NCBI RefSeq assembly: GCF_011064845.1
Contig: NZ_CP049015.1
Coordinates: forward strand, 62,001-126,000
DNA length: 64,000 nt
From: Citrobacter freundii ATCC 8090 = MTCC 1658 = NBRC 12681
GTDB lineage: Bacteria > Pseudomonadota > Gammaproteobacteria > Enterobacterales > Enterobacteriaceae
Direction: 5' to 3'
This document shows positions 54,495-64,000 of this stretch, in pieces. How positions within the stretch are numbered: the first letter of the stretch is position 1; each line of letters opens with the position of its first letter. The position numbers were made by a program, and so were the translations under genes. The notes beneath the pieces are model-generated. The model had not been told where the DNA came from, ran no database searches, and saw only the letters and a list, made by a program, of their open reading frames with translations.

Positions 54495-55430
54495 TTATTG
54501 CCAGCCCTGCCACTGCAGGCGCATATACTGCACCAGCGTGCTTTGGGTAATGCTTTCGCCGAGCACGCTGAAGAAGCGGCTGGCGTACACTGGCTCTAAC
54601 GGCTGCTTCGGTTTGCATAATTTCACCCCGCGGAAAGGATTACGCGGCGCATCAGGTGTACCGTTCTTCGGTGGCGTGAGGTTTGGTCTGGAGGTATCCA
54701 CCTGCGGTTCATTGAGCAGGCTGCTTGGGCGAACCAACGTGATGTCGGCTGGCAGGCTATACAGCATCTGTTGCAGGACACGAACCGTAGACGGGTGAGG
54801 ATGGCCAATGGCGATTGCGGAACCGTTGCGGCGCGCCAGCTCGACGGCACGATTAAACTGACGGCGAATATCGGCTTCGTTTTGCGTGTCATCCAGGAAG
54901 ACTTTGCGTTTGATGACCTTCACGCCGGTTCCTGACGCTGCGCGCATTGCCTGGCTGTTACCAATGGTCATGCTGTCCAGGAAGTAGAGATCGTAGCGTT
55001 CCAGCGCCTGCATCACCTTCTGCATGCCAAACAGGCTGGAGGTCATCGCGCTGCCCATATGGTTGTTCAGACCGACCGCATTCGGTACTTTGCTTACCGC
55101 GTCGCGAATAATTCGCTCAATCTCTTCGCTGCTCATTTCAGGGCGTAAAGTATCTTTCTCTAACGGCTGCTTGCTCAGCGGTGCCATTGGCAGATGGATT
55201 AAGACTTCATGCCCGCTGTTATGCGCTTTGATTGCCATTTCACGCGCATGTGGGGCGTTAGGCAGAACGGCAACGGAGATGGTAGAAGGCATCGCCAGTA
55301 CCTGGTTTTCAGTGTGTGGGCGATAGCCGAAATCATCAATGACGATGGCGAGTTTGCCAGCAAAAACAGGTGTTGCGAAGGCCAGCAGGCTGGCGAGAGA
55401 GAGTAGTAGACGACGAAATTGTTGTGGCAA
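54495..55430 (-). CDS. yibQ: YibQ, divergent polysaccharide deacetylase family protein
   Basis: 311 residues. Signal peptide (LLLSLASLLAFATPVFA-G), then LAIVIDDFGYRP with the paired Asp and LIHLPMAP, LNNHMGSAMTS, AIAIGHPHPSTV, all from the divergent deacetylase family (DUF610). Periplasmic; exact substrate unknown. Located three bases after envC, and so part of the gpmM-envC-yibQ unit. Confidence 0.92.
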   Translation of the reverse strand: MPQQFRRLLLSLASLLAFATPVFAGKLAIVIDDFGYRPHTENQVLAMPSTISVAVLPNAPHAREMAIKAHNSGHEVLIHLPMAPLSKQPLEKDTLRPEMSSEEIERIIRDAVSKVPNAVGLNNHMGSAMTSSLFGMQKVMQALERYDLYFLDSMTIGNSQAMRAASGTGVKVIKRKVFLDDTQNEADIRRQFNRAVELARRNGSAIAIGHPHPSTVRVLQQMLYSLPADITLVRPSSLLNEPQVDTSRPNLTPPKNGTPDAPRNPFRGVKLCKPKQPLEPVYASRFFSVLGESITQSTLVQYMRLQWQGWQ

Positions 55431-55433
55431 AAC

Positions 55434-56717
55434 TTATCTTCCCAACCACGGCTGTGGATTGACCGCCTGACCCTGGCGACGAATTTCGAAATAGAGTGCC
55501 GGCCTGCCCTGACCGCCGCTGCTACCCACTAGTGCTATAGGCTGCCCGGCGCGAACCTGCGTACCGACGCTGACCAGTGCGCTCTGGTTATAACCGTACA
55601 GGCTCATATCGCCTTTACCGTGCTCAACGACGACCACCAGGCCATAGCCCTGCAACCAGTCCGCCAGAATGACGCGACCATCGGCAATGGCTTTAACTTC
55701 GGTGCCTTCGGATGCGCCAATAACCATCCCCTTCCAACGTAGCTCACCCTGCAGTTGTTCGCCATAACGATGTAGGGTTGGACCCCGAACGGGCCAGAAT
55801 GCCTGGCCGCGTGGCGAACCCAAACCGCCGGTACGTGACATCAGAGATTTTTCACTTTCGGTCGGTTTGTAGGTTGAGCCTTTCCGTGATGCATCCTGTT
55901 GCTTATCGCGTACGGCCTGCGCCTCGCGGGCTTCACGTTCCGCGCGTGCTTTGGCTGCGGCTTCGGCGCGAGCAATGCTGTTGCGCAGGCGCGATTCGTT
56001 GGCGCGCATTTCGCCTAGCTGCTGCTGACCCTGTTGAATCGATGATTCCAGACTCGAAAGTGTTTTCTGGCGTTCGTTACGTGCCTGTTCCAGCTTAGCC
56101 TGCTGAGCGCGCTGTTCGTACAGTAGCGTCTGCTGTTCGCTTTGCTTATCTTCCAGCTCGGCTTTTTGCGAGTCGACCTCTTCGCGGGTTTGTTTCAGCT
56201 GCGCGATAGTTTCTTGCCTCGCCTGGTTCAGGTAGCCGAAATAGGCTTGCAGGCGCTGTCCGCGCTGGCTTTCTTCGCCGCTAAGGATGAGCTGAATACC
56301 GGTGTGTTCACCCTGGCGAAACGCGGCGTCTAACTGGGCTGCCAGACTGCGCTCTTGCGCTGCTCGTTGCTTTTCCAGCTTCGCGAGTGCTGCGTTCATC
56401 TCTGCGATTTGCGCGTTCAGCTGTGCCAGTGAGTTCTGCGTTTCGCGTAACTGCCTTGCGGCAACGGCGATGGCTTGTTCCTGAGCTTTAAGCTGAGCGA
56501 GGAGAGTGGAACGTTGTTGTTGCTGTTGGCGTACCGCGCGTTCTTTTGCCGCGATATCGGCCTGAATAGATTTGAGCTGGTCGCGTTCGTCCGCGTGGGC
56601 GGAAAAGGCGCACAGCAATACGCCAGCGCTAAGCGCGCTGGCGTAGAACAAGGGCCTGACTGAAAACTTACGCGGTTTCACGGCCCGAGTGATGGTATTA
56701 ATCGCCTTTCCCCTCAT
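55434..56717 (-). CDS. envC: Murein hydrolase activator EnvC
   Basis: 427 residues. N-terminal signal segment (ALSAGVLLCAFSAHA-D), a long coiled coil (about residues 45-280) and a C-terminal degenerate LytM domain (MVIGASEGTEVKAIADGRVILADW...SLYGYNQSALV...GGQGRPALYFEIRRQG). It activates AmiA and AmiB at the septum. As I recall, E. coli EnvC is 419 residues starting MTRAVKPRR; here that Met is Ile (ATC), so the ATG eight codons earlier is the probable start although its Shine-Dalgarno is poor. Confidence 0.93.
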   Translation of the reverse strand: MRGKAINTITRAVKPRKFSVRPLFYASALSAGVLLCAFSAHADERDQLKSIQADIAAKERAVRQQQQQRSTLLAQLKAQEQAIAVAARQLRETQNSLAQLNAQIAEMNAALAKLEKQRAAQERSLAAQLDAAFRQGEHTGIQLILSGEESQRGQRLQAYFGYLNQARQETIAQLKQTREEVDSQKAELEDKQSEQQTLLYEQRAQQAKLEQARNERQKTLSSLESSIQQGQQQLGEMRANESRLRNSIARAEAAAKARAEREAREAQAVRDKQQDASRKGSTYKPTESEKSLMSRTGGLGSPRGQAFWPVRGPTLHRYGEQLQGELRWKGMVIGASEGTEVKAIADGRVILADWLQGYGLVVVVEHGKGDMSLYGYNQSALVSVGTQVRAGQPIALVGSSGGQGRPALYFEIRRQGQAVNPQPWLGR

Positions 56718-56726
56718 GGGGAGGGA

Positions 56727-58271
56727 TTATTCCACGATGAACAGCGGCTTACCAGTCATCTCTTGCGGGATTTCCATACCCATCAGCGTCAGCATCGTCG
56801 GGGCGATATCAGAAAGTTTGCCGCCTTCGACTGCTTTGACGTTCTTACCACCGACATAAATCAGCGGAACGGGCAGGTTGGTATGTGCAGTATGTGCCTG
56901 ACCGGTGGACGGATCGCGCATCTGCTCTGCGTTACCGTGGTCTGCGGTGATCAGCAACTGGCCGCCAACGGACTCAACCGCTTTAGTCACCTGCTCAACG
57001 CAGTGATCCAGCGCTTCAACCGCTTTAACCGCTGCTTCCATCACCCCGGTGTGACCAACCATGTCGCCGTTCGGGTAGTTACAAATGATGGTGTCGTATT
57101 TACCGCTCTCAATCGCTGCAACCAGCTTCTCAGTCAGTTCAGCAGAGCTCATTTCCGGCTGCAGATCGTAGGTCGCAACTTTCGGAGAGTTGATCAGGAT
57201 GCGGTCTTCGCCTTTGAACGGCTCTTCTACGCCGCCGTTGAAGAAGAAGGTCACGTGCGCATATTTTTCAGTTTCGGAAATACGCAGCTGCGTTTTTTCG
57301 TTCTTCGCCATCCACTCACCAAAGGTGTTGGCCAGAGATGCTGGTGGGTAAGCAACCGCAGTTTTGATGTCTGCCGCGTATTCGGTCAGCATCACAAAGT
57401 TGAGGTTAACGACTTTCTTACGGGCGAAGCCGTCGAAATCAGCGTTAACAAACGCACGGGTGATTTCACGCGCACGGTCAGCACGGAAGTTCATGAAAAT
57501 CAGCGTATCGCCATCTTCCATAGCAGCATCTGCCTGACCTTCGGCACGGATCACGGTTGCTTTGACGAATTCGTCGTTCTCGTCGCGGGCATAAGCAGCC
57601 TGCAGACCTTCAACCGCCGTAGCGAACTGGAACTCGCCCTTCGCCAGCGTCATCAGATCGTAAGCCTGTTCTACGCGATCCCAACGGTTGTCGCGGTCCA
57701 TAGCGTAGTAACGACCGATGATGGACGCTACGCGGCCTTTGCCCAGCGCGGCAAATTTCTCTTCAAATTTCTGCAGTGAATGTTCAGCGCTGCGCGGCGG
57801 GGTATCACGACCATCAAGGAAAGCGTGCAGATAGATTTTTTCAGCGCCGCGTTCAGCGGCCATTTCTACCATCGCCATGATGTGATCTTCGTGGCTGTGA
57901 ACGCCGCCAGCAGAGAGCAGACCCATGATGTGTACCGCTTTCCCGGCATTTTTTGCCTGGTCGACCGCATCGGTCAACACCGGGTTAGCGAAGAAAGTAC
58001 GTTCTTTGATTTCAACGTCCAGACGGGTAAGGTCCTGATACACGATACGGCCCGCGCCCAGGTTGACGTGACCCACTTCGGAGTTGCCCATCTGGCGATC
58101 GGGCAGGCCGACTTCCAGACCAGACGCATCAATCAGGGTATGCGGACGTTTTGCCCACAGCGCATCCATTACCGGGGTTTTAGCACTAAAAATGGCGTTA
58201 TCCTGGCTGTCTTCGCGATAGCCGTAGCCATCCAGAATCACCAGTACCATAGGTTTTTTAGAAACCGACAT
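56727..58271 (-). CDS. gpmM: Cofactor-independent phosphoglycerate mutase GpmM
   Basis: 514 residues from the ATG at 58271 ([21 protein letters not shown]). The catalytic serine is in [10 protein letters not shown]; metal-binding parts ILDGYG, DGRDTPP and TADHGNAE are intact. Interconverts 3- and 2-phosphoglycerate in glycolysis using manganese. The open frame extends 63 codons upstream without homology. First gene before envC. Confidence 0.97.
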   Translation of the reverse strand: MSVSKKPMVLVILDGYGYREDSQDNAIFSAKTPVMDALWAKRPHTLIDASGLEVGLPDRQMGNSEVGHVNLGAGRIVYQDLTRLDVEIKERTFFANPVLTDAVDQAKNAGKAVHIMGLLSAGGVHSHEDHIMAMVEMAAERGAEKIYLHAFLDGRDTPPRSAEHSLQKFEEKFAALGKGRVASIIGRYYAMDRDNRWDRVEQAYDLMTLAKGEFQFATAVEGLQAAYARDENDEFVKATVIRAEGQADAAMEDGDTLIFMNFRADRAREITRAFVNADFDGFARKKVVNLNFVMLTEYAADIKTAVAYPPASLANTFGEWMAKNEKTQLRISETEKYAHVTFFFNGGVEEPFKGEDRILINSPKVATYDLQPEMSSAELTEKLVAAIESGKYDTIICNYPNGDMVGHTGVMEAAVKAVEALDHCVEQVTKAVESVGGQLLITADHGNAEQMRDPSTGQAHTAHTNLPVPLIYVGGKNVKAVEGGKLSDIAPTMLTLMGMEIPQEMTGKPLFIVE

Positions 58272-58520
58272 TGCGACAACCTCACACTCAAGAGATAAAA
58301 AATAATTGCGTAATTTTACTACAGCTGAATCGATAAAGTAGCCCCCGAAGATCAAATAATGGGGGATCGCGTGCCAGGGGGAACACCGATTTACATTTTT
58401 TTTTCCGTAGCGCCCCGCAAAAATGCAATCCAATGCACGCTCTGGCTGTATTTGCGCCAACGCGCAGGTATACTCCTTTCCTGGTTTTTTTAATCACTGA
58501 GTCGGGAGTTGTTACCCCCC

Positions 58521-58952
58521 ATGCAAGAAATTATGCAATTTGTTAGTCGCCACCCTGTCTTGAGTATCGCCTGGATTGCGTTACTGGCGGCTGTATTATT
58601 TACCACGTTTAAGAGCCTGACCTCAAAAGTGAAGGTGATTACTCGCGGCGAAGCTACACGTCTTATCAACAAAGAAGACGCCGTTGTTGTGGATTTACGC
58701 CAGCGCGACGACTTCCGCAAAGGCCATATCGCAGGCTCCACTAACCTGCTGCCGAGCGAAATCAAAGCCAACAATTTTGGCGAACTTGAAAAACACAAAA
58801 ACAAACCTGTGATTGTGGTTGATGGTTCAGGCATGCAGTGCCAGGATTCAGCAACTGCGCTGATTAAAGCCGGTTTTGAGCAAGTATCCGTACTGAAAGA
58901 CGGCGTAGCGGGCTGGAGTGGTGAGAATCTGCCACTGGTTCGCGGCAAGTAA
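58521..58952 (+). CDS. yibN: YibN, membrane-anchored rhodanese-like protein
   Basis: 143 residues from the ATG at 58521. One N-terminal membrane helix ([20 protein letters not shown]), then a rhodanese domain ([20 protein letters not shown]; active-loop cysteine in [12 protein letters not shown]). Sulphur-transfer-like protein at the inner membrane, whose partner is not settled. Heads the yibN-grxC-secB-gpsA series. Confidence 0.95.
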   Translation: MQEIMQFVSRHPVLSIAWIALLAAVLFTTFKSLTSKVKVITRGEATRLINKEDAVVVDLRQRDDFRKGHIAGSTNLLPSEIKANNFGELEKHKNKPVIVVDGSGMQCQDSATALIKAGFEQVSVLKDGVAGWSGENLPLVRGK

Positions 58953-59004
58953 TTTACCCATCTTCTTTCATGCCGCAGGGTAAAAAGAACACTGGAGATA
59001 AGTC

Positions 59005-59256
59005 ATGGCCAATATTGAGATCTACACCAAAGCAACCTGCCCGTTTTGCCATCGCGCAAAAGCGCTGTTGAACAGCAAGGGTGTGAGTTTCCAGGAGCTT
59101 CCGATTGACGGCGATGCCGTGAAGCGTGAAGAGATGATCAAGCGCAGTGGCCGTACGACGGTTCCGCAGATTTTTATTGATGCACAGCACATTGGCGGTT
59201 GTGACGACTTGTATGCGTTGGATGCGCGTGGTGGACTGGATCCCCTGCTGCGATAA
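59005..59256 (+). CDS. grxC: Glutaredoxin 3
   Basis: 83 residues. Active site CPFC (Cys12, Cys15), TVPQIFID and GGCDDLYALDARGGLD for glutathione binding. Reduces disulphides, including those of ribonucleotide reductase. A GGAG site precedes it. Confidence 0.98.
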   Translation: MANIEIYTKATCPFCHRAKALLNSKGVSFQELPIDGDAVKREEMIKRSGRTTVPQIFIDAQHIGGCDDLYALDARGGLDPLLR

Positions 59257-59302
59257 GGCGTACTGAAAGTATTTAAAGGACAACACTAAGGGTTTTCTAA
59301 AC

Positions 59303-59770
59303 ATGTCAGAACAAAATAACACTGAAATGGCTTTCCAGATCCAACGTATCTATACCAAGGATGTGTCTTTCGAAGCGCCAAATGCACCGCATGTTTTCCA
59401 GAAAGATTGGCAGCCAGAGGTTAAACTTGATCTTGATACCGCATCTACCCAACTGGCAGATGACGTGTATGAAGTAGTGCTGCGTGTCACCGTAACGGCT
59501 TCCCTGGGTGAAGAAACTGCGTTCCTGTGCGAAGTTCAGCAGGGCGGTATTTTCTCCATCAGTGGTATCGAAGGGACTCAGATGGCGCATTGCCTGGGCG
59601 CATACTGCCCGAACATTCTGTTCCCGTATGCCCGCGAATGCATCACTAGCTTGGTTTCACGCGGTACGTTCCCGCAACTGAACCTTGCGCCGGTCAACTT
59701 TGATGCGCTGTTCATGAACTATTTACAGCAGCAGGCTGGCGAAGGTACTGAAGAACATCAGGATGCCTGA
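59303..59770 (+). CDS. secB: Protein-export chaperone SecB
   Basis: 155 residues, [20 protein letters not shown]; the conserved core and the C-terminal [14 protein letters not shown] (SecA binding) are complete. Tetrameric chaperone that delivers unfolded precursors to SecA. The stop shares one base with the start of gpsA (TGATG). Confidence 0.98.
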   Translation: MSEQNNTEMAFQIQRIYTKDVSFEAPNAPHVFQKDWQPEVKLDLDTASTQLADDVYEVVLRVTVTASLGEETAFLCEVQQGGIFSISGIEGTQMAHCLGAYCPNILFPYARECITSLVSRGTFPQLNLAPVNFDALFMNYLQQQAGEGTEEHQDA

Positions 59771-60789
59771 TGAACCAAAGTAATGCTTCAATGACTGTGA
59801 TTGGTGCCGGCTCGTACGGCACCGCTCTTGCCATCACCCTGGCAAGAAATGGCCATCAGGTTGTCCTGTGGGGCCATGATCCGAAACATATCGCGACCCT
59901 TGAGCACGATCGCTGCAACCTCGCGTTCCTTCCTGATGTGCCTTTTCCTGACACACTGCGCCTGGAAAGTGATTTAGCCACTGCGCTGGCCGCCAGTCGT
60001 AATATTCTGGTGGTGGTGCCGAGCCACGTCTTTGGCGAAGTGCTGCGAAACATCAAACCATTGATGCGTCCTGACGCACGACTGGTCTGGGCGACAAAAG
60101 GTCTGGAGGCGGAAACGGGGCGTCTGCTGCAGGACGTCGCGCGTGAAGCGCTGGGGGACTCAATTCCACTGGCGGTTATTTCCGGCCCGACGTTCGCCAA
60201 AGAGCTGGCTGCGGGCATGCCGACGGCGATTTCTCTGGCCTCGACGGACGACGCCTTTGCTGACGATCTCCAGCAGTTGCTGCACTGCGGCAAAAGCTTT
60301 CGCGTTTACAGCAACCCGGATTTCATTGGCGTGCAGCTTGGCGGCGCGGTGAAAAACGTCATTGCGATTGGTGCGGGGATGTCTGACGGCATCGGTTTTG
60401 GCGCGAATGCGCGTACCGCATTGATCACCCGTGGACTGACCGAAATGTCTCGCCTTGGCGCGGCGCTGGGTGCCGATCCTGCCACCTTTATGGGGATGGC
60501 GGGTTTAGGCGATCTGGTGCTGACCTGTACCGACAACCAGTCGCGTAACCGTCGTTTTGGCATGATGCTCGGCCAGGGTATGGACGTGCAGGGCGCGCAG
60601 GACAAGATTGGTCAGGTGGTTGAAGGCTATCGCAATACGAAAGAAGTTCGTGAATTGGCGCACCGTTTTGGTGTCGAGATGCCAATAACCGAGGAAATTT
60701 ATCAAGTATTGTATTGCGGAAAAAACGCGCGCGAGGCAGCATTGACGTTATTAGGTCGTGCGCGCAAGGACGAGCGAAGCAGCCACTAG
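59770..60789 (+). CDS. gpsA: Glycerol-3-phosphate dehydrogenase [NAD(P)+] GpsA
   Basis: 339 residues. N-terminal [41 protein letters not shown] and catalytic-lysine region [14 protein letters not shown]. Makes sn-glycerol-3-phosphate for phospholipids. Coupled to secB. Confidence 0.98.
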   Translation: MNQSNASMTVIGAGSYGTALAITLARNGHQVVLWGHDPKHIATLEHDRCNLAFLPDVPFPDTLRLESDLATALAASRNILVVVPSHVFGEVLRNIKPLMRPDARLVWATKGLEAETGRLLQDVAREALGDSIPLAVISGPTFAKELAAGMPTAISLASTDDAFADDLQQLLHCGKSFRVYSNPDFIGVQLGGAVKNVIAIGAGMSDGIGFGANARTALITRGLTEMSRLGAALGADPATFMGMAGLGDLVLTCTDNQSRNRRFGMMLGQGMDVQGAQDKIGQVVEGYRNTKEVRELAHRFGVEMPITEEIYQVLYCGKNAREAALTLLGRARKDERSSH

Positions 60790-60813
60790 CCGTAAGGAAC
60801 CGTTTCAATCTAA

Positions 60814-60847
60814 CGACCCGACCCGCGAAGAACGGGTCGGTCGTTTT
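60814..60847 (+). terminator. Hairpin between gpsA and cysE
   Basis: CCGACCCG (60818-60825) pairs with CGGGTCGG (60833-60840), extended by CGA/TCG with a bulge, followed by four T. Possibly a terminator or attenuator before cysE. Confidence 0.65.
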
Positions 60848-60867
60848 GCTACCTTCTGGAGTACGCA

Positions 60868-61689
60868 ATGCCGTGTGAAGAACTGGATATCGTCTGGAAA
60901 AACATTAAAGCGGAAGCCCGGGCACTGGCGGAATGTGAGCCAATGTTGGCCAGTTTTTACCACGCAACGCTGCTCAAACATGAAAATCTCGGCAGTGCGC
61001 TAAGCTATATGCTGGCGAATAAACTCGCTTCTCCAATCATGCCCGCCATTGCGATTCGCGAAGTCGTGGAAGAGGCCTATGCCGCCGATCCTGAAATGAT
61101 TGCCTCAGCGGCCTGTGATATTCAGGCGGTACGTACGCGTGACCCGGCTGTCGATAAATATTCCACCCCACTTCTGTACCTGAAGGGTTTTCATGCGCTT
61201 CAGGCCTACCGTATCGGTCACTGGCTGTGGCATCAGGGGCGTCAGGCGCTGGCGATCTTCCTGCAAAATCAGGTGTCCGTTACCTTCCAGGTAGACATTC
61301 ATCCGGCGGCAAAAATTGGCCGTGGGATTATGCTCGATCACGCAACCGGCATTGTGGTCGGTGAAACGGCAGTGATTGAAAATGATGTCTCTATTCTGCA
61401 ATCCGTCACGCTAGGCGGGACCGGTAAAGCCGGCGGCGATCGTCATCCGAAAATTCGTGAAGGTGTAATGATTGGCGCGGGAGCAAAAATTCTCGGCAAC
61501 ATTGAAGTCGGGCGCGGCGCGAAGATTGGCGCAGGTTCCGTGGTTTTACAACCGGTACCCCCACATACCACTGCGGCAGGCGTACCTGCACGCATCGTCG
61601 GTAAGCCTGACAGCGATAAACCGTCTATGGATATGGATCAGCATTTCAACGGGATTCATCATACTTTCGAATACGGTGATGGCATCTGA
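60868..61689 (+). CDS. cysE: Serine O-acetyltransferase CysE
   Basis: 273 residues. N-terminal helical part, then the left-handed beta-helix hexapeptide repeats (IHPAAKIGRGIMLDHATGIVVGETAVIENDVSI...) with catalytic Asp/His in the LDHATG loop and SVTLGGTGKAGGDRHPKI, ending with the flexible DGI tail that binds CysK. First step from serine to cysteine. Confidence 0.98.
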   Translation: MPCEELDIVWKNIKAEARALAECEPMLASFYHATLLKHENLGSALSYMLANKLASPIMPAIAIREVVEEAYAADPEMIASAACDIQAVRTRDPAVDKYSTPLLYLKGFHALQAYRIGHWLWHQGRQALAIFLQNQVSVTFQVDIHPAAKIGRGIMLDHATGIVVGETAVIENDVSILQSVTLGGTGKAGGDRHPKIREGVMIGAGAKILGNIEVGRGAKIGAGSVVLQPVPPHTTAAGVPARIVGKPDSDKPSMDMDQHFNGIHHTFEYGDGI

Positions 61690-61702
61690 TTTCGAGCTAT
61701 GC

Positions 61703-61770
61703 CCGGCGGCGCAGTGCTTACCGGGCCTACAAATCTCGTAGGTCGGATAAGGCGTCAGCCGCCATCCGAC
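61703..61770. repeat. REP/BIME between cysE and trmL
   Basis: Two REP units in opposite orientation: GCCCGGCGGCGC...CCGGGCCTAC and GTAGGTCGGATAAGGCG...GCCATCCGAC, between convergent genes. Confidence 0.85.
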
Positions 61771-61775
61771 AAAAA

Positions 61776-62249
61776 TCAACTACGCAATACCGCGCCGGGA
61801 TAACCTAACTGGCGCCAGGCCTCATACACCACCACCGACACCGCATTTGACAGGTTCATGCTGCGACTGTCCGGCATCATCGGAATTCGAATTTTTTGTT
61901 CGGCTGGCAGCGCGTCGAGGATGCTGGATGGCAGACCGCGAGTTTCCGGGCCAAACATCAGATAATCCCCATCCTGATAGCTTACTGCGCTATGCGCTGG
62001 CGTACCTTTGGTGGTCAGGGCAAACAGACGTTGCGGATTTTCTGCGGCGACGAAGCTGGCGTAATCAGGGTGGCGCAGCACGGCGGTAAACTCATGGTAA
62101 TCCAGCCCCGCGCGACGCAGGCGCTTGTCGTCCCAGGTAAAGCCCATTGGCTCAACAATATGCAGACGAAAGCCGGTGTTGGCGCAAAGACGGATAATAT
62201 TGCCGGTATTTGGCGGGATTTCTGGTTCGAATAAAACGATGTTAAGCAT
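61776..62249 (-). CDS. trmL: tRNA (cytidine/uridine-34-2'-O)-methyltransferase TrmL
   Basis: 157 residues. SPOUT-fold: [31 protein letters not shown] and [26 protein letters not shown]. Methylates the wobble ribose of tRNA-Leu isoacceptors. E. coli length. Confidence 0.96.
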   Translation of the reverse strand: MLNIVLFEPEIPPNTGNIIRLCANTGFRLHIVEPMGFTWDDKRLRRAGLDYHEFTAVLRHPDYASFVAAENPQRLFALTTKGTPAHSAVSYQDGDYLMFGPETRGLPSSILDALPAEQKIRIPMMPDSRSMNLSNAVSVVVYEAWRQLGYPGAVLRS

Positions 62250-62295
62250 ACTGCCCCCTTGATAACGGGGGGCAGAATAGCAGAAAGAGCGGGTA

Positions 62296-63636
62296 CTATG
62301 CGACGGTCAGCGCGTGCGGTTTATAGCGTTGCAGTTTGTAAATCGTTGCGGCAGCCGCAATCAGCGCCGGAAGGCTGAGGAACATTAATATACTGTCTGC
62401 CTGCCATTGCAGGGAAAGCAACTGGGCGCTCATCATCGTTCCGGCTACGCCACCGAAGCGGCCCACGCCCTGCATCCAGGCAATGCCCGTTGCGCGACAG
62501 TGGGTCGGATAAAACGTGGCGGCAAGCGTCTGCAGCCCGGACTGCGCGCCGTTCATGGTAATCCCCATCAGGAAGATCAGTGCGCCGAACAAGATGATAT
62601 GGTTATGTTCAAACCCGAGAGCGAGGGCAAACAGCATCGTCAGAATAAAGCCGAGTGACACCACTTTATGCGCTTCCCAACGGTCCATTAACCAACCGGC
62701 CAGCAGGATCCCTGCGGTACCGCCGAAGGTAAACAGTGACGTCAGCCAGGCGGATTCAGCCAGCGGATAGCCCATTCCCAGCATCAGCGTTGGCATCCAG
62801 CTCAACAGCACGTAGTAGATAACCAATCCCATAAAGTAGGTCATCCAGAGCATCAGCGTGCCCGGCAGCCAGGGCATACTGAATAGCTGTGCCACGCTGC
62901 CTTTTTTGACCGTGACGCGGTCTTCATCCAGATAAAACTGGGTAACCTGTTCCAGACTTCCCGACATAAAGCGTTGAGCAATGCGTTTAACCTGTGCAAC
63001 CCCTTTACCGCGGTGAACCAGATACTTCACCGACTCCGGCAGGAACAGCACCAACAATACGGTGAGGGCCAGCGGGGCGATCGCACCGGCAAGCAGGACG
63101 CTGTGCCAGCCGTAGTTGGGGATAAGCCAGGAGGAGATCACCCCGCCGCCTGCAGCCCCTAACGGAAAGCCGCAGTACATGGTGTTAATCGCCATTGAAC
63201 GACAGCGTTTTGGTGCAAATTCTGACACCAGGGTGATGGCATTGGGCATTGCCGCGCCAAGACCCAGCCCGGTGAGAAAGCGCCAAAATGTGAGCATATT
63301 CAGCGTCTGGGCATAGGCAGTTCCCAGACTGGCGAGGCCAAAAAACAGACAGGAAAAGACCAGCACGCGTTTACGGCCCATACGATCGGAAATCGGCCCG
63401 GCCAGCAGTGCACCAAATGACAGGCCCAATAGCGCGGCGCTTAACACCGGTCCGAGATCCTGTTTCTTGATGCCCCAGTCGGCTGAGAGCGTGGGCGCAA
63501 TATAGCCCATCGCCGCCGTATCGAAGCCGTCGATGGCCAGGACCAGAAAACCCAGGACAATAATGACCCAGTGGAAGCGCGAAAAAGGACTGTCATCTAT
63601 CGCCTGCTGGATATTCACTTTTCCGGAATAAGCCAT
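62296..63636 (-). CDS. MFS transporter of the aromatic acid:H+ symporter type
   Basis: 446 residues from the ATG at 63636, preceded by GAGGG; the frame continues 31 codons upstream with no support. About 12 membrane segments. MFS loop motifs [17 protein letters not shown] (loop 2-3) and DRWEAHKVV (loop 8-9) are present, and the [17 protein letters not shown] stretch in helix 1 is the AAHS family mark (BenK/PcaK/MhpT-like). Substrate not determinable. E. coli K-12 has no gene here between trmL and lldD, so this is an insertion relative to that order. No linked catabolic genes are visible. Confidence 0.85.
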   Translation of the reverse strand: MAYSGKVNIQQAIDDSPFSRFHWVIIVLGFLVLAIDGFDTAAMGYIAPTLSADWGIKKQDLGPVLSAALLGLSFGALLAGPISDRMGRKRVLVFSCLFFGLASLGTAYAQTLNMLTFWRFLTGLGLGAAMPNAITLVSEFAPKRCRSMAINTMYCGFPLGAAGGGVISSWLIPNYGWHSVLLAGAIAPLALTVLLVLFLPESVKYLVHRGKGVAQVKRIAQRFMSGSLEQVTQFYLDEDRVTVKKGSVAQLFSMPWLPGTLMLWMTYFMGLVIYYVLLSWMPTLMLGMGYPLAESAWLTSLFTFGGTAGILLAGWLMDRWEAHKVVSLGFILTMLFALALGFEHNHIILFGALIFLMGITMNGAQSGLQTLAATFYPTHCRATGIAWMQGVGRFGGVAGTMMSAQLLSLQWQADSILMFLSLPALIAAAATIYKLQRYKPHALTVA

Positions 63637-63831
63637 GTTACCCTCGCCCGTTATGATGGTTGTTATCTGTATATTTCGCCCTTGTATTAGCTTGTATATA
63701 CATCTGACAGGTGGATAAAAACTTGTCAAATATATTGGTTATAAATGTTAATTGGTCGTTATTTTTGGATAAAAAATGGTCGAGCTGAGAACAGACCGAC
63801 CATGCAGAAAGTGGGTTTTATGGGGATATTG

Positions 63832-64000
63832 TTACGCCGCGCTACCCTGAACCAGAGGTGCCAGCGCAGCAGGCAGGCTTTTTCCCAGTTCTTGTACCAG
63901 CGAATCATGACTGATTTCGCTAATCGATTTTGCACCGGTCAGGGTCATTGCCACCTTCATCTCTTTCTCGATCAGATTCAGCAGATTCGCTACCCCGGCC
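63832..64000 (-). CDS. lldD: L-lactate dehydrogenase LldD, C-terminal end only
   Basis: The last 55 residues plus stop are in the window; the rest continues beyond the right edge. [20 protein letters not shown] and [16 protein letters not shown] match the C-terminus of LldD, the FMN-dependent, membrane-bound L-lactate dehydrogenase. This identifies the lld locus, as in E. coli next to trmL. Confidence 0.9.
   Translation of the reverse strand, partial: AGVANLLNLIEKEMKVAMTLTGAKSISEISHDSLVQELGKSLPAALAPLVQGSAA

Overview
The window is a chromosomal segment of an enteric bacterium (Enterobacteriaceae). From about 5 kb to the right end it follows the Escherichia coli selC-to-lldD gene order almost gene for gene, and the encoded proteins look very close to those of E. 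coli. The full-length rph, the frz-type sugar operon beside yicJI, the unusual LPS core cluster and an extra transporter between trmL and lldD argue against E. coli K-12. Citrobacter, or a near relative, is my best guess; this rests on recognised protein sequences and gene order, not on any alignment.

Layout. (1) 1-4.9 kb, accessory region on the 3' side of selC. It holds the end of an autotransporter adhesin with an Asp-Pro repeat linker; a tiny secreted Cys/His/Gly peptide overlapping a Rap1a/Tai-type immunity-like gene; a CxxC micro-ORF; a SymE-family toxin-like gene facing a YlcI/YnfO-like small gene across a 14-bp inverted repeat; and an AT-rich two-gene unit, a pentapeptide-repeat protein with a two-helix pore-like C-terminus joined by an ATGA overlap to a nucleotidyltransferase. 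That pair is the best candidate for an undescribed system. The tRNA-Sec gene selC ends the region. (2) 5.3-16.6 kb, sugar uptake and catabolism: yicJ-yicI (xyloside transporter and alpha-xylosidase), then an frz-like operon (PRD regulator, fructose-type PTS EIIA, EIIB, EIIC, two class II aldolases, a D-lyxose isomerase-like cupin). The EIIB gene is split by a complete 1196-bp IS5-family element with a CTAA target duplication, so this PTS is probably inactive.

(3) 16.6-37.8 kb, housekeeping: yicH, xanP (with a perfect PurR-like operator), gltS, the gmk-rpoZ-spoT-trmH-recG operon, ligB, yicG, yicC, rph-pyrE with the pyrE attenuator, slmA, dut-coaBC, radC, rpmB-rpmG, mutM, coaD-waaA. (4) 39.5-50.8 kb, the LPS core locus, in two convergent operons meeting at a bidirectional terminator. 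The rightward one is waaG-waaP and two similar GT8 transferases. The leftward one is hldD-waaF-waaC-waaL followed by a GT2, a WaaQ-like heptosyltransferase and a third GT8. waaQ is missing from its usual place before waaG and appears to lie in the opposite operon; no waaY or waaZ is seen.

(5) 51-64 kb: kbl-tdh (threonine catabolism), waaH, gpmM-envC-yibQ, yibN-grxC-secB-gpsA-cysE, trmL, an aromatic-acid-type MFS transporter and the end of lldD. REP-like palindromes lie in many of the intergenic gaps. No rRNA, CRISPR array, prophage or integrase gene was seen.
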